Program-made: the position numbers and the translations under genes
Shown here: positions 13,397 to 24,256 of the stretch, piece after piece
Layout of the letters: each line of letters begins with the position of its first letter
Position numbering within the stretch: the first letter of the stretch is position 1
Notes under the pieces: generated by a model
Told to the model about the DNA's origin: nothing
Seen by the model: the letters and a program-made list of their open reading frames with translations, nothing else
Database searches by the model: none
Assembly (NCBI GenBank): GCA_902561765.1
Contig: CACEQR010000009.1
Span: 1-60,147 of the forward strand
Reading direction: 5' to 3'
Length of the DNA: 60,147 bases
From: an uncultured Pelagibacteraceae bacterium
GTDB lineage: Bacteria > Pseudomonadota > Alphaproteobacteria > Pelagibacterales > Pelagibacteraceae

Positions 13397-16300
13397 TTTT
13401 CTTGGAGTGCCTTTACCTTGAGTTTTTTTGTCTTAAGTGCATTTATTGCCTCTAAAAATGAATATGCAGTAGACATGTTAGTACAATAAGGAATTTTATT
13501 AGCCAAAGTCCCCCTCCTTAGTGCTCTTGCATCACTAATTCTATTTTCACTATTTCCACCACCAGTATTAATTACCAATGAGATTTTTTTAGAATTTAAG
13601 ATGTCTACTATATGAGGTTTACCACCACTCACTTTATTAATTTTTCTGCATTTCATGCCATTCTTTATTAAAATATCTGCAGTTCCCTTTGTTGCAGATA
13701 GGGTAAATCCAAGTTTTAATAATCTCTGTGCAACTCCTACAATTTCTTGTTTATGAGAGTCTTTGACAGATAAAAATGCTAACCCTTTTGTTGGCAGTGA
13801 ATTTGCTGCAGCTATTTGACTTTTGGCTATTGCCATCCCAAAGTCATCATCAAATCCCATAACCTCACCAGTCGATTTCATTTCTGGGCCAAGTAATAGA
13901 TCACTGTCAGGAAATTTATTAAATGGAAATACAGCCTCTTTAACTGCAAATTTTTTATTAGTTTTATATTTTAATTTATATTTTGAAAGTTTTTCCCCAG
14001 CCATTATTCTAGATGCAATTTTAGCTAGTGGAACGCCATTGGCTTTTGAAACAAATGGAACAGTTCTACTTGCTCTTGGATTAACCTCTATAACAAATAT
14101 TTCATCTTTTTTAATCGCAAATTGAATATTTAAAAGTCCTTTAACTTTTAAAGCTAATGCTAATTTTCTTGTTTGAATTTTAATCTCTTTTAAAAGATTA
14201 TCTTTGATTGATACAGGAGGTAAGCAACATGCCGAATCTCCTGAATGGATACCCGCTTCTTCAATATGTTGCATAATCCCCGCAACATAAACATCTTTAC
14301 CATCTGAGATTGCATCTACATCAACTTCCATGGCATGATCTATAAATTTATCAATTAAAATTGGATTTTGTTCTGATGCTTTAAACGCTTCATTAACAAA
14401 CTTTTTAAGTTGGCTTTTATCATGAACTATCTCCATTGCTCGACCACCTAAAACATATGAAGGTCTGACAACTACTGGAAGTCCAATTTTTTCACTTATT
14501 TTTATTGCTTGATCAAATTTATTTGCAATACCACTTTCTGCTTGTTTTAAATTTAATTTCATCAATAGATCCCTAAATCGATCTCTATCCTCAGCAAGAT
14601 CAATTGAACCATACTGGGTACCAAGTATTGGTAATTTATTTTCATGTAAAAATTTTGCTAGCTTAATTGGAGTTTGACCTCCAAATTGAGCGATAACTCC
14701 AATAAGATTTCCTTTTGATTTTTCTTTAAGAATAATATTTTGAACGTATTCTTCTATAAGAGGCTCAAAGTATAGCCTATCACTAGTATCATAATCTGTT
14801 GAAACAGTTTCTGGGTTACAATTAACCATAATTGTCTCAAATCCAGCTTCTTTTAATGAAAAACTTGCCTGACAACAGCAATAATCAAACTCTATTCCTT
14901 GACCAATTCTATTTGGACCTCCTCCAAGTATAATTATTTTTTTCTTATTAGTAGGATCAGCTTCACACTCAGTATTTAAAGAAAAATTTCTCTGATATGT
15001 TGAATACATATATGGAGTAAAGGATTTAAATTCAGCTGCACAAGTATCTACTTTTTTGAAAACAGGTAAAACTTTGAGAGCAACTCTTTTAGATCTAACA
15101 ATTTTCTCTTTAATACCTGTTAATTTTGATAATTTTTTGTCTGAAAATCCAATAGATTTTATTCTATTGAATTCATTATAAGTTTTAGGAATTCCTTTTT
15201 TAATTATATTTTTTTCTTCATCAATTAGATCCTTAATTTGATTTAAGAACCATGGATCAACCTTAGATAATTTATATATTGTCTTTAAGGAAATATTTTT
15301 CCTAAAAGCTTCAGCAATTAATATTAGTCTATTTGGAATGCTTACTCTTAAATTTTTTAAAATTTCTTTTTTTGAGTAATTGAAAATATTATCTAATCCG
15401 GAAAATCCAGTTTCTAGAGAAACTAGGGCTTTTTGAAAAGATTCTTTGAAGTTTCTACCAATTGCCATTGCTTCACCCACAGATCTCATAGAAGTCCCAA
15501 GCACAGCTTTAGTGTCAGAAAATTTTTCAAATGTAAATCTAGGTATTTTTGTTACCACATAATCAATTGTTGGTTCAAATGAAGCTGGAGTTACCTTTGT
15601 TATTTCATTTTTTAATTCATCTAGAGTATAGCCAACTGCAAGTTTAGCAGCTACTTTTGCAATTGGAAAACCAGTGGCTTTAGATGCTAATGCCGAGGAT
15701 CTTGACACTCTTGGGTTCATCTCAATTATTACCATTCTTCCATTTTTAGGGTTAATTGCAAATTGAACATTCGATCCTCCGGTCTCTACACCTATTTTTC
15801 TTAGACAAGCTATCGATGCATTTCTCATTACTTGATACTCTTTATCTGTGAGTGTTAATGCTGGAGCTACTGTAATAGAGTCACCAGTATGTATTCCCAT
15901 TGGATCCACATTTTCTATAGAACAAATAATTATACAGTTGTCATTTCTGTCTCTGACAACTTCCATCTCAAACTCTTTCCATCCTTCTAAAGACTCCTCA
16001 ATTAAAACTTGATTTTGAGGTGACTCATTCATTCCATTTCTAACAAGTTTAAAGAATTCTTTTTTACTTTTTGCAATTCCTCCACCTAATCCACCTAATG
16101 TAAACGAAGGTCTTATTATTGCAGGTAAACCAATTTCTCTTAAACATTTAGAGGCATCTCTAAAATTATTTATGATCCTTGATTTGGGTAAATCTAAACC
16201 AATGTCAGACATATTTTTTCTAAACTTTTTTCGGTCCTCAGCGTTTTCAATTGCTTTCGATTTTGCTCCAATTAGTTCAATTTTGTATTTTTTAAGAAGA

Positions 16301-16617
16301 CCGGCCTTTTCAGCGCTAATTGCTAAATTTAAAGCTGTCTGACCCCCCATTGTAGGAAGAATTGCATTAGGCTTTTCTTTTTTGATAACTTCTTCAAGAA
16401 CTGGAATTGTAATAGGTTCAATATAAGTTCTATCAGCAACCCCAGGGTCTGTCATGATAGTTGCAGGATTAGAATTTATTAAAATTACCTCAAATCCCTC
16501 ATCCTTAAGGGCTTTACATGCTTGAGTGCCTGAATAATCAAATTCGCATGCCTGTCCAATTATAATTGGACCAGCACCTATAACTAATATTTTTTTAATG
16601 TCTCTTCTTTTTGGCAT
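13393..16617 (-). CDS. carB: Carbamoyl-phosphate synthase, large subunit
   Basis: CarB makes carbamoyl phosphate from bicarbonate, two ATP and ammonia channelled from CarA, for arginine and pyrimidine synthesis. The 1074 residues hold the duplicated ATP-grasp arrangement. [23 protein letters not shown] opens the first half, and [22 protein letters not shown] opens the second at about residue 560. Each half has its own metal/ATP motif ([20 protein letters not shown] and [20 protein letters not shown]). The C-terminal MGS-like allosteric domain ([15 protein letters not shown]) is present. The start overlaps the carA 3' end by 23 bp. Confidence 0.97.
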   Translation of the reverse strand: MPKRRDIKKILVIGAGPIIIGQACEFDYSGTQACKALKDEGFEVILINSNPATIMTDPGVADRTYIEPITIPVLEEVIKKEKPNAILPTMGGQTALNLAISAEKAGLLKKYKIELIGAKSKAIENAEDRKKFRKNMSDIGLDLPKSRIINNFRDASKCLREIGLPAIIRPSFTLGGLGGGIAKSKKEFFKLVRNGMNESPQNQVLIEESLEGWKEFEMEVVRDRNDNCIIICSIENVDPMGIHTGDSITVAPALTLTDKEYQVMRNASIACLRKIGVETGGSNVQFAINPKNGRMVIIEMNPRVSRSSALASKATGFPIAKVAAKLAVGYTLDELKNEITKVTPASFEPTIDYVVTKIPRFTFEKFSDTKAVLGTSMRSVGEAMAIGRNFKESFQKALVSLETGFSGLDNIFNYSKKEILKNLRVSIPNRLILIAEAFRKNISLKTIYKLSKVDPWFLNQIKDLIDEEKNIIKKGIPKTYNEFNRIKSIGFSDKKLSKLTGIKEKIVRSKRVALKVLPVFKKVDTCAAEFKSFTPYMYSTYQRNFSLNTECEADPTNKKKIIILGGGPNRIGQGIEFDYCCCQASFSLKEAGFETIMVNCNPETVSTDYDTSDRLYFEPLIEEYVQNIILKEKSKGNLIGVIAQFGGQTPIKLAKFLHENKLPILGTQYGSIDLAEDRDRFRDLLMKLNLKQAESGIANKFDQAIKISEKIGLPVVVRPSYVLGGRAMEIVHDKSQLKKFVNEAFKASEQNPILIDKFIDHAMEVDVDAISDGKDVYVAGIMQHIEEAGIHSGDSACCLPPVSIKDNLLKEIKIQTRKLALALKVKGLLNIQFAIKKDEIFVIEVNPRASRTVPFVSKANGVPLAKIASRIMAGEKLSKYKLKYKTNKKFAVKEAVFPFNKFPDSDLLLGPEMKSTGEVMGFDDDFGMAIAKSQIAAANSLPTKGLAFLSVKDSHKQEIVGVAQRLLKLGFTLSATKGTADILIKNGMKCRKINKVSGGKPHIVDILNSKKISLVINTGGGNSENRISDARALRRGTLANKIPYCTNMSTAYSFLEAINALKTKKLKVKALQEN

Positions 16618-17788
16618 ATTTTTTTACATCTTGAATAAAATTTTTAAATAAATATTGACTGTCTTGTGGCCCTGGATTTGCTTCTGGATGGTATTGAACT
16701 GAAAAAACTGGTCTATTTTTTAATCTTATTCCCTCTATAGTATCATCAAATAGTGACTTGTGAGTTATTTGAATTTTTTTAGATAAGCTATTCTCTATTA
16801 CAACAAAACCATGATTTTGACTTGTAATTTCAACTTTATTATTGATTAAATTTTTTACCGGATGGTTTGCTCCTCTGTGACCTAACTTCATTTTTTTTGT
16901 TTTTGCATTTAATGCTAAAGCTAAAATCTGATGACCAAGACAGATTCCAAAGATTGGATAATTCCATTTTATTAATTTTTGAATAGTCTTAATTGCATAT
17001 GTGCCAGTTGCCGCCGGATCTCCTGGACCATTCGATAAAAAAATTCCGTCTGGTTTTAATTTTATAATTTCTTCAGCAGATTTTTTGCAAGAAACTACTT
17101 TTACATCACAATTGTAATCAGAAAAATATCTGAGAATATTTTTTTTTATTCCATAATCAATTGCAATAATTTTAAATATATTTTTATTATTTTTTTTATA
17201 CCCAATATTTTTTTTCCATGTTTTAAAACCTTTCCAGGTATAAGTTTTTTTTGTTGATACTTCTTTTGCAAGATCTAGACCGTTTAGCCCTGGCCATTTA
17301 ATTGAGTTATTAATTAGCTTTTTTATATTAAATTTACCTTTTTTATTATTGGAGATTGTTCCTTTTGGGGCTCCTTTATCTCTTATAAAGTTCGTTAAAC
17401 TTCTTGTATCCAGCCCTGTTAATCCAACTATTTTGTTTTTTTTAAGCCACTCATCTAAAGTCTTTAGAGCTCTATAATTTGATGGAGATGTAATCTCAGA
17501 GTTAAATATAGCACCCTTAGCCCAAACTTTATCAGACTCTAAATCTTCATCATTGGTTCCAACATTACCTATATGAGGGAATGTAAAGTTGATAATTTGG
17601 CCAGCGTATGATGGGTCAGATATAATTTCCTGATATCCTGTTAAAGAGGTATTAAAACAAACCTCTCCGGTTGCGGCACCTTGATATCCAAGACCAATAC
17701 CTTTAAAAACAAGCTTATTATCTAATACTAAAATACCTGTTGGAAATTGATGTTTAATTGCAATTTTGTTTTTTTGTTTTTTGTTCAA
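16595..17788 (-). CDS. carA: Carbamoyl-phosphate synthase, small (glutaminase) subunit
   Basis: The class I glutamine amidotransferase partner of CarB, 397 residues. The N-terminal domain carries [20 protein letters not shown] and [15 protein letters not shown]. The glutaminase Cys is in [13 protein letters not shown], and the catalytic His/Glu pair is in [14 protein letters not shown]. The start codon is TTG at 17786-17788; no in-frame ATG lies near and no Shine-Dalgarno is obvious. The Lys/Asn-rich insertion around residues 190-210 ([17 protein letters not shown]) is a low-complexity linker between domains. Confidence 0.96.
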   Translation of the reverse strand: MNKKQKNKIAIKHQFPTGILVLDNKLVFKGIGLGYQGAATGEVCFNTSLTGYQEIISDPSYAGQIINFTFPHIGNVGTNDEDLESDKVWAKGAIFNSEITSPSNYRALKTLDEWLKKNKIVGLTGLDTRSLTNFIRDKGAPKGTISNNKKGKFNIKKLINNSIKWPGLNGLDLAKEVSTKKTYTWKGFKTWKKNIGYKKNNKNIFKIIAIDYGIKKNILRYFSDYNCDVKVVSCKKSAEEIIKLKPDGIFLSNGPGDPAATGTYAIKTIQKLIKWNYPIFGICLGHQILALALNAKTKKMKLGHRGANHPVKNLINNKVEITSQNHGFVVIENSLSKKIQITHKSLFDDTIEGIRLKNRPVFSVQYHPEANPGPQDSQYLFKNFIQDVKKYAKKKRH

Positions 17789-17792
17789 TTAC

Positions 17793-17804
17793 AACTCATG
17801 AGTT
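17793..17804. promoter_or_regulatory. 12-bp perfect palindrome upstream of carA
   Basis: AACTCATGAGTT lies 5 bp upstream of the carA TTG and is its own reverse complement. It sits where a repressor site or leader element would act on carAB. The regulator is unknown, and a chance palindrome is possible. Confidence 0.3.
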
Positions 17805-17859
17805 AAAGGTCTATACAATAAAACCTTTTTTTGCGCAACACATCTAATGTATATTTTAT

Positions 17860-17880
17860 AAAAAAAAAATTTTTTTTTTT
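17860..17880. other. A10-T11 homopolymer tract in the carA/yqeY divergent gap
   Basis: Ten A (17860-17869) followed by eleven T (17870-17880) form a self-complementary tract in the 124-bp gap between two divergent operons. Such tracts bend or stiffen DNA and act as UP-element-like upstream sequences. No direct evidence of function. Confidence 0.35.
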
Positions 17881-17912
17881 GAAGAATTTTACTGATGCGT
17901 TAAAATTGTATT

Positions 17913-18377
17913 ATGAGCCTGAGGGAAAAAATCGAAACAGACTACAAAAGTGCTGCAAAAGCCAAAGATAAAAATAAAATCTCAACTTATAGGTTAATTT
18001 TATCAGGTATAAAAGATTTAGATATAAACAATAGGTCTAAACCTGAGAAAAAAGAAACTGATGATGAAGATATAAAAAAGCTCTTAAAAAAAATGATCAA
18101 GCAAAGGTCCGAATCAATAGAATTATATAAAAAAAATAACAGAAAAGATCTTCAAGAAATTGAGGAAAGCGAAGTAGAAGTAATAAGTCAATACTTGCCT
18201 AAACAATTAAGTGAAGAAGAAACAAAAAAAATATGTATAGAGATTATTAATTCTACTGGAGCAAGTTCTATTAAAGATATGGGTAAAGTTATGGGAGAAT
18301 TAAAAAAAAATAACCCAGATAGTATTGACTTTTCTAAAGCTGGAGCAGTTATAAAAGAGTTGTTAAATCAAAAATGA
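17913..18377 (+). CDS. GatB/YqeY-domain protein
   Basis: A 154-residue YqeY-family protein. The signature runs MSLREKIETDYKSAAKAKDK, ISTYRLILSGIKD, then EVISQYLPKQLSEEE and GASSIKDMGKVMGELKK. The family shares the tail domain of GatB and is proposed to bind tRNA, possibly in amidation or translation. Its individual role is not established. It precedes dnaG with a 4-bp overlap, a common alphaproteobacterial arrangement (carA divergent, yqeY-dnaG-rpoD). Confidence 0.88.
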   Translation: MSLREKIETDYKSAAKAKDKNKISTYRLILSGIKDLDINNRSKPEKKETDDEDIKKLLKKMIKQRSESIELYKKNNRKDLQEIEESEVEVISQYLPKQLSEEETKKICIEIINSTGASSIKDMGKVMGELKKNNPDSIDFSKAGAVIKELLNQK

Positions 18378-20149
18378 AATATCCCAAAGAATACCTGGAA
18401 GAAATCAAAACGAGGCTCAAAGTTTCAACTGTTGTGTCTAAAACTGTAAATTTAAAAAAAAGAGGTAAGGAATATGTCGGTCTATCTCCATTCAAAACTG
18501 AAAAAACCCCTTCTTTTACAGTCAATGATGAAAAGGAATTTTATCACTGTTTTAGTACCGCTGAACATGGAAATATTTTTGATTTTGTGATGAAAACTCA
18601 AAACTTAAAATTTGGTGAGGCAGTTAAACATTTAGCAAATCTTGCGGGAATGAGACCTTACACATTTTCAAAAGAGGATCAGATAAGAGAGGAAAAATGG
18701 AATAACTATAAGTTGATTTTCAATAAATATGTCGAACATTATCACAAAGAGCTCTTAAAAAATTCTTTAGCCATTGAAGCAAAGAATTATCTTAAGAAAA
18801 GAGGTTTAACCATAGAAGAAGTTAAAAAATTTAAAATTGGTTTTGAAACTAATGATATAAATTTTCAAGACAAAATTTTTAAAGAGTTTAAAGAGAGTGA
18901 AATTAAAGAAACTGGTCTTTTTTATTTTGATGAAAAAAAAAAACAATATGTATCAAGATTTAGAGAAAGAGTATTATTTCCGATAAAAAATATTTCTGGA
19001 GAACCAATAGCTATCGGAGGAAGAATTTTAAAAGATAATAAATATTTTGCAAAGTACATTAATTCTCCTGAAACTCAGTTTTTTAAAAAAGGATCAAACT
19101 TATATAATTTAGATTTTGCTCGAAAACTTTCAAACAATATAGATAATATATTTTTAGTTGAAGGATATATGGATGTAATAGGTCTTAGTAAAAACAAAAT
19201 AGACAATGTTGTTGCCAACCTAGGTACATCTCTTACAACAAGACAAATTTTGATTCTAAATCAATTTTTTGATGAAATAATAATTTGTTTTGATGGTGAT
19301 GAAAGTGGATACAAAGCTGCATTAAGAGCTGCAGAAAATTCTATTATTGAATTAAAACCGGAAAAAAAAATATCTTTCCTCTTTTTATCAGATAATCAAG
19401 ATCCAGATAGCTTTGTTAATGAAAAAGGAAAAGATTTTTTCATTGATTTTTCAAAGTCTAATTCAGTACCTATTCATAAGTTTATTTTTAATCATTATTA
19501 TAAAAATATAGAAGACAATCCTTCTTCAAGGGCAACTTTTGAAAAAAAACTAAGAGAAATTTCTTATACTATTAAAGATGAATTTATAAAAAAATATGTC
19601 TTAGAGTACTTTCTTGAAAAAATATCAGAACTTACTCCAAACACAAATATAAAATATAAAAAAAATTACTCAAAGCCTCTTAAATCATTAAAAGCAACGC
19701 AGAATTATTATAATGAGACAAAGTCATTAAAAGCAATAGAGATTAAAGAATTTTCATTTTTATATATTTTACTAAAAAAGACTTCATTGATTAGAGACAA
19801 TTTTAACTTAATAGAAAATGTAAAATTATTCAGTAGTGAAAATAAATTATTATTTAGTGAGATATTAAAACAGACAAATAATTTAGAAATTTCTGACATC
19901 GAAAGTATCGATATCGATAAAAATCTTATAGAAAGAATTGTAAAGTATGCATCTATTAAACATATTCTGATAAAATATTTAAATGATGATGAGAAAATTT
20001 TAGAAATTTTCTCTGAAATAGTTAGAGACCTTAAAAATTATGAGTTAGAAGTAAGAATAGAAGAATTAGAGTCAAGATTCTCAAAAGATCTAAGTGAAGT
20101 AACTTTTAATGAGTTAAAAGAGCTAAAAAAACTGCAAAAAATCAACTAA
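18374..20149 (+). CDS. dnaG: DNA primase
   Basis: DnaG makes RNA primers for replication together with DnaB. The N-terminal domain reads [16 protein letters not shown] and then [17 protein letters not shown]. Three of the four usual CHC2 zinc ligands are replaced (Cys to Ser, His to Lys, second-pair Cys to Thr). The TOPRIM core is intact, with [12 protein letters not shown] (Glu) and [15 protein letters not shown] (DxD). The C-terminal DnaB-binding part is AT-rich and diverged. The 591-residue length is normal. It overlaps yqeY by ATGA and lies 65 bp before rpoD. Confidence 0.95.
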   Translation: MKYPKEYLEEIKTRLKVSTVVSKTVNLKKRGKEYVGLSPFKTEKTPSFTVNDEKEFYHCFSTAEHGNIFDFVMKTQNLKFGEAVKHLANLAGMRPYTFSKEDQIREEKWNNYKLIFNKYVEHYHKELLKNSLAIEAKNYLKKRGLTIEEVKKFKIGFETNDINFQDKIFKEFKESEIKETGLFYFDEKKKQYVSRFRERVLFPIKNISGEPIAIGGRILKDNKYFAKYINSPETQFFKKGSNLYNLDFARKLSNNIDNIFLVEGYMDVIGLSKNKIDNVVANLGTSLTTRQILILNQFFDEIIICFDGDESGYKAALRAAENSIIELKPEKKISFLFLSDNQDPDSFVNEKGKDFFIDFSKSNSVPIHKFIFNHYYKNIEDNPSSRATFEKKLREISYTIKDEFIKKYVLEYFLEKISELTPNTNIKYKKNYSKPLKSLKATQNYYNETKSLKAIEIKEFSFLYILLKKTSLIRDNFNLIENVKLFSSENKLLFSEILKQTNNLEISDIESIDIDKNLIERIVKYASIKHILIKYLNDDEKILEIFSEIVRDLKNYELEVRIEELESRFSKDLSEVTFNELKELKKLQKIN

Positions 20150-20214
20150 ATATTAACCAGAAACCCGTAGATTTTTTTAAATTTACCATTATATACATCC
20201 TGAAATCTTTTATT

Positions 20215-22053
20215 GTGGAACGTATAATTACAAAATCATTTGCTAGACTTATGGGCAGAGGTGTCCATAGAGGTTTTATAACCTATGAAGAATTAAATAA
20301 ATCATTAGGTAAAAGGAACTTATCAAATGAAAACCTTGAGCAAGCTTTTATCCATATTCTTGATGAGAAAATAATATTAGTTGAAAAGAAAGCAGATTTT
20401 AAAATTCTAAGAAAAAAAGATAATGGTTCAAAAGAGGAGGGTAAGTCTATTGAAAAAAGTGATGACCCTATACGAATGTATCTCAGAGAAATGGGCGGAG
20501 TTGAACTTCTATCACGAGAAGGTGAGATTGCTATTGCTAAAAGAATTGAAGCTGGAAAAGATGTAATGCTAAATGCGCTCTCTCAAAGCCCAATAACGGC
20601 GCAACAGTTTTTTGATTGGAATACCAAACTTCAAAACGATGAAATTTTAGTCAGAGAGATTATTGATATTGATACAAATTATATGGAAGATGAGGATACT
20701 GGCCAAAGTGCAAAACAAAAGAAATCTGAGGATACCAATGATCAAAATAGAGAGGAAGGCAGTAATAATAATAATGATGATGATGAATTTAACCCAACTC
20801 TTGCTGCTATGGAAACAGAAATTAAACCCAAAGTTTTGCAGACAGTTTATAATTTAACTAAAGAATACAATAAGTTAATAAAATACCAAAAAGAGAAATT
20901 AGATTGTCTTTTAAATTCAAAAGTATTCTCTCCTTCAAAAGAAAAGAACTACAAAAAAATAGTAGAAGATATTTTAGAAAATATTAAAACATTGCAATTA
21001 TCGCCATCTGTTTTAGAAGAGTTGGTTCAAAAACATTACGTAGAAAACCGTAAAATTATATCATTAGAAGGAAATCTACTAAGACTTGCACTAAATGAAA
21101 AAATTTCTAGGGAGGAATTTATTAAATTTTATGTCGGCAATGAAATCAACCCAAATTTAAAAAGTTTTTTAGACACAAATGATGTTTGGAAGAAATTTTT
21201 CCAAAAAAGTAAAGTAGAATTTATAAATACTAGAGATAGATTAATTGAGATAAGCAATAGGCTCGGAATTTCTGTAACAGATTACAAAGTAATGGTAAGC
21301 AGAATTCAAAAAGGTGAAAAGGAGTCTAGAATTGCTAAAAAGGAGATGGTCGAAGCAAACCTTAGATTGGTTATTTCTATTGCAAAAAAATATACTAACA
21401 GGGGACTACAGTTTTTAGATCTAATTCAAGAAGGAAATATTGGTTTGATGAAAGCAGTTGACAAATTCGAGTACAGAAGGGGTTACAAATTTTCTACTTA
21501 CGCTACCTGGTGGATTAGACAAGCAATAACAAGATCAATCGCAGATCAGGCTAGAACAATTAGAATTCCAGTTCACATGATTGAAACGATTAATAAGATC
21601 GTAAGAACTCAAAGATTAATTCTAAGTGAATTTGGAAGAGAAGCAACCCCAGAGGAACTTGCAAAAAAATTAAGAATGCCACTTGAAAAAGTAAGAAAGG
21701 TTTTAAAAATTTCTAAAGAACCTGTTTCATTAGAAAAACCTGTTGGAGATGAAGAAGATAGTAGCTTAGGTGATTTTATAGAAGATACAAAAGCTCTTGC
21801 ACCTTTAGAACAGGCAATTAAATCAAATTTAAGTGAAGCTACAACAAAAATTCTTTCAACTCTAACTCCAAGAGAAGAAAGAGTTTTAAGAATGAGATTC
21901 GGTGTGGGAATGAATACAGATCACACTTTAGAAGAAGTTGGTCTTCAATTTTCAGTTACTAGAGAAAGAATCCGTCAGATAGAAGCAAAAGCTCTTAGAA
22001 AATTGAAACATCCAAGCAGATCAAAGCAATTAAAAAGTTTCCTAGAAAGTTAG
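20215..22053 (+). CDS. rpoD: RNA polymerase primary sigma factor (sigma-70)
   Basis: The housekeeping sigma factor, 612 residues from a GTG at 20215. Region 1.2 is [20 protein letters not shown]. Region 2 is [20 protein letters not shown], leading into the -10 recognition helix [15 protein letters not shown]. Region 3 starts at [13 protein letters not shown]. Region 4 is [20 protein letters not shown], the -35 recognition helix. An acidic Asn/Asp-rich insert ([13 protein letters not shown]) lies in the non-conserved region between 1.2 and 2.1. It is probably expressed with dnaG. The stop lies 2 bp from the convergent SGNH gene. Confidence 0.97.
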   Translation: MERIITKSFARLMGRGVHRGFITYEELNKSLGKRNLSNENLEQAFIHILDEKIILVEKKADFKILRKKDNGSKEEGKSIEKSDDPIRMYLREMGGVELLSREGEIAIAKRIEAGKDVMLNALSQSPITAQQFFDWNTKLQNDEILVREIIDIDTNYMEDEDTGQSAKQKKSEDTNDQNREEGSNNNNDDDEFNPTLAAMETEIKPKVLQTVYNLTKEYNKLIKYQKEKLDCLLNSKVFSPSKEKNYKKIVEDILENIKTLQLSPSVLEELVQKHYVENRKIISLEGNLLRLALNEKISREEFIKFYVGNEINPNLKSFLDTNDVWKKFFQKSKVEFINTRDRLIEISNRLGISVTDYKVMVSRIQKGEKESRIAKKEMVEANLRLVISIAKKYTNRGLQFLDLIQEGNIGLMKAVDKFEYRRGYKFSTYATWWIRQAITRSIADQARTIRIPVHMIETINKIVRTQRLILSEFGREATPEELAKKLRMPLEKVRKVLKISKEPVSLEKPVGDEEDSSLGDFIEDTKALAPLEQAIKSNLSEATTKILSTLTPREERVLRMRFGVGMNTDHTLEEVGLQFSVTRERIRQIEAKALRKLKHPSRSKQLKSFLES

Positions 22054-22055
22054 TT

Positions 22056-23183
22056 TTATAAATCGTTTAAATATTTCGATTTTTTTAAAATTTCATTTGC
22101 TACAGCTTTATTTCCTTCATTATTAAAATGATTATCTCCATTAAAAAAATATTTTTTATAAATTGAAAATTTGTCTTCCGAATTTAAATGGTAATCTTCT
22201 ATAAAAATAAAATCTATATTATGTTTTCTTGAAAAATCCGACCAGTATATTTTATAATAGCTTGTATCCTTTTCATTTAACATCGAAATTGCTTCCTCTA
22301 TAAATATTAAAGTCATTTCAATATTATTATTGTCTAGCAAATTATATATTTTCTTTAAATATTCTTCAGATCTTTTAATCCCCTCTGGCCCTAAATCTCT
22401 CAAATTATCCTCATTTATAATGTGAGCCCAATCTTTTTTTTTCTTAAACATTTCCAAAACTTTTTGTTTGTCATACCTAGGTTTTTCTTGGTCAATTTTT
22501 TTATTTTTAATACGTGCAATCAAATTACTTAATGGCGTTACTTCTCTTACAAATTGATATAACAGTGTATTAGCTTTAATAAAATTATTTATATTAATTA
22601 ATAATTTATTATTTTTAAAATCATCATGTTTTACAACATAATTTTCATCAATTGAAATGTATCTATAAATATCATCATGAAAATCTGCACCACAAATAAC
22701 AACAAATACTTTTGAAATTGGTATCTTTTTTTCTAATATATAATTTAATTTACTCAAAATAACTATTGGTGAATATGAAGTCACTCCAGCATTTAAAACA
22801 GTATAATTATTTTTTTTTGAAGTAACATTTTTTTCAATAATTCCGACAAATGTATTTTCAAATTCTACTCCAACACCCTCAGTAAAAGAATCTCCAATGA
22901 AAAGAATATTATTATCTTTAAAATTTATCTCTCTAATTTCTTTATCTTTAAAACCTAAATTGTTGGTAAATATTTTACTATTTTTATAACCCCATCTCTC
23001 AATCCAATGGGCGTTTGGTCTTAAATCATGATGGTAATAATATGATTTTATTTTGTGTGTCCTTTTATCATATATTTTACCTTTTATGTCGTTAGGCAAT
23101 AGTTTCATTAATGCAATATCTGCAAATAAGTATAAAATAAAAATAATTAAAGTTTTGCCAATTATATTAATTAATTTCTTCAT
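22056..23183 (-). CDS. Membrane-anchored SGNH/GDSL hydrolase-like protein
   Basis: The protein has 375 residues. One N-terminal membrane segment (IIGKTLIIFILYLFADIALM) is followed by an extracytoplasmic domain. The GDSL block is ILFIGDSFTEGVGVEFENTF (catalytic Ser). The Gly-containing block is LNAGVTSYSPI. The C-terminal catalytic Asp-His is in FFNGDNHFNNEGNKAVANEI (DxxH). This is the layout of esterases or O-acetyl transferases/deacetylases acting on envelope glycans. The substrate is not predictable. Base use resembles the neighbours. Confidence 0.7.
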   Translation of the reverse strand: MKKLINIIGKTLIIFILYLFADIALMKLLPNDIKGKIYDKRTHKIKSYYYHHDLRPNAHWIERWGYKNSKIFTNNLGFKDKEIREINFKDNNILFIGDSFTEGVGVEFENTFVGIIEKNVTSKKNNYTVLNAGVTSYSPIVILSKLNYILEKKIPISKVFVVICGADFHDDIYRYISIDENYVVKHDDFKNNKLLININNFIKANTLLYQFVREVTPLSNLIARIKNKKIDQEKPRYDKQKVLEMFKKKKDWAHIINEDNLRDLGPEGIKRSEEYLKKIYNLLDNNNIEMTLIFIEEAISMLNEKDTSYYKIYWSDFSRKHNIDFIFIEDYHLNSEDKFSIYKKYFFNGDNHFNNEGNKAVANEILKKSKYLNDL

Positions 23184-23231
23184 TAATTTGGTATAAATTT
23201 ATATACAAACTCTTATATATTAGATTTAAAC

Positions 23232-23306
23232 GGGCCGTTAGCTCAATAGTAGAGTACTGCATTGACATTGCAGGGGTAGTTGGAGCGTAACCAACACGGC
23301 CCACCA
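23232..23306 (+). tRNA. tRNA-Val (GAC), unusual D- and T-loops
   Basis: A cloverleaf folds with a perfect 7-bp acceptor (GGGCCGT with ACGGCCC), D stem GCTC/GAGT, anticodon stem CTGCA/TGCAG with loop TTGACAT (anticodon GAC), T stem GTTGG/CCAAC, discriminator A and encoded CCA. Two loops deviate. The T-loop is AGCGTAA instead of the usual TTCRANN, and the D-loop AATAGTA lacks the GG pair. It lies 58 bp upstream of the CAT tRNA and outside the island. It may be functional with altered elbow contacts, or degenerate. Confidence 0.8.
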
Positions 23307-23364
23307 TTTAAGGATAACAGCAATTGATTAGTGAATTAAAATGATATAACTAATATGAGATTTT

Positions 23365-23441
23365 GGGCCTGTAGCTCAGTTGGTTAGAGCAGTACACTCA
23401 TAATGTATTGGTCCCAGGTTCGAGTCCTGGCGGGCCCACCA
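23365..23441 (+). tRNA. tRNA with CAT anticodon (Ile2 or elongator Met); integration target
   Basis: This is a canonical cloverleaf. The acceptor is GGGCCTG/CGGGCCC, the D stem GCTC/GAGC has a GG-containing loop, the anticodon loop is CTCATAA, the T-loop is TTCGAGT, and CCA is encoded. The GGGCCTG acceptor and the TGGTC variable loop resemble bacterial Ile tRNAs, so tRNA-Ile2 (lysidine-modified CAT) is the better guess over elongator Met. The 52 bases from 23390 to the CCA are duplicated at 41801-41852, marking it as the attachment gene of the island. The integration kept this copy intact. Confidence 0.93.
23390..23441 (+). repeat. Left attachment repeat (52 bp, inside the intact tRNA)
   Basis: This is identical over 52 bp to 41801-41852. 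It covers the anticodon arm, variable loop, T arm and CCA end. Identity breaks at both outer edges: g versus a just before, a versus t just after. This is what site-specific recombination at a tRNA 3' end leaves behind. Confidence 0.93.
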
Positions 23442-23576
23442 ACTACTTCACAAAATACAATAAAACCAAAGTATTTCACTCAACGTAAGTTAAATTTACT
23501 TTAACAAATTTCAGAATCCATGCCAAGAAATTTTTTCATTGGAGCATGAGAGCGACAAGTATGATAAAGTGGATAT

Positions 23577-24251
23577 GTGAAAAAAAGCATGGTAACAAAA
23601 TATCTTGGTTTAAACTTTGAAGTTGATGATCTTATTCTTGGCTTAGAATATTTAGATCCTAATGAATTTCTTTTAGATACAATAATGAAATCTTTATCTC
23701 AGTTAAAAGATGAAGTTTTTAATAAAATAGGAGCAGACGCTTATTTTGCTCTTGGAGATGATAAATATATTGAGGAAGAAAAAGCTTTAAAAAAAATATA
23801 TAAAACAATTAATCCACTAACAGAAAAAAAAATTCATTCAGAATTATTTGATGGGAGTTTATTACCCACATTAAGCAAGAATTATAAACTTATAATATAT
23901 TTTGAAATGAAAATTTACAGTCATTATTTAATATATGATAAAAAGGGGAAGCAATATTATTATGTAACAAATAAAAGAAAATGGGATAAAAAAAATAATG
24001 AACCTATAAGCAAATTGTTAGAAAGTTTTATACCTGCACGTTTTGAAAAAAAACCAAGTAAACCAGAATTTTTTAAAGCAATTCTTTTTGGAAATGAGGA
24101 CAGAGCAGATGAATTTATGGAAAAAAATAAAGCAATTGAATATGAAAAAAGAGAAAAATTGTGGGAGAAGACTGCTTATGTTTCCTCCAAAGGATTAGAT
24201 TATATTAATCTGTACAAAGAAGTTTATGATCAATATGTAAATGATCAATAA
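23577..24251 (+). CDS. Hypothetical island protein
   Basis: 224 residues, not recognised. It is rich in Lys, Glu and aromatic residues and has no signal peptide or membrane segment. The middle strand-rich part (NYKLIIYFEMKIYSHYLIYD, then KQYYYVTNKRKW) looks like a compact alpha/beta domain, and a charged helix ends it. The frame opens with GTG at 23577; the in-frame ATG at 23589 is an alternative start. It is the first of three same-strand genes with gaps of 5 and 8 bp, so probably an operon. The 135 bp between the tRNA and this gene hold no other gene that I can see. Confidence 0.6.
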   Translation: MKKSMVTKYLGLNFEVDDLILGLEYLDPNEFLLDTIMKSLSQLKDEVFNKIGADAYFALGDDKYIEEEKALKKIYKTINPLTEKKIHSELFDGSLLPTLSKNYKLIIYFEMKIYSHYLIYDKKGKQYYYVTNKRKWDKKNNEPISKLLESFIPARFEKKPSKPEFFKAILFGNEDRADEFMEKNKAIEYEKREKLWEKTAYVSSKGLDYINLYKEVYDQYVNDQ

Positions 24252-24256
24252 TCTTT

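Noticed and set aside
20663..20857. 64-residue frame inside rpoD
   Set aside because: Alternative frame of the acidic repeat-like insert, with no start context or conservation signal.
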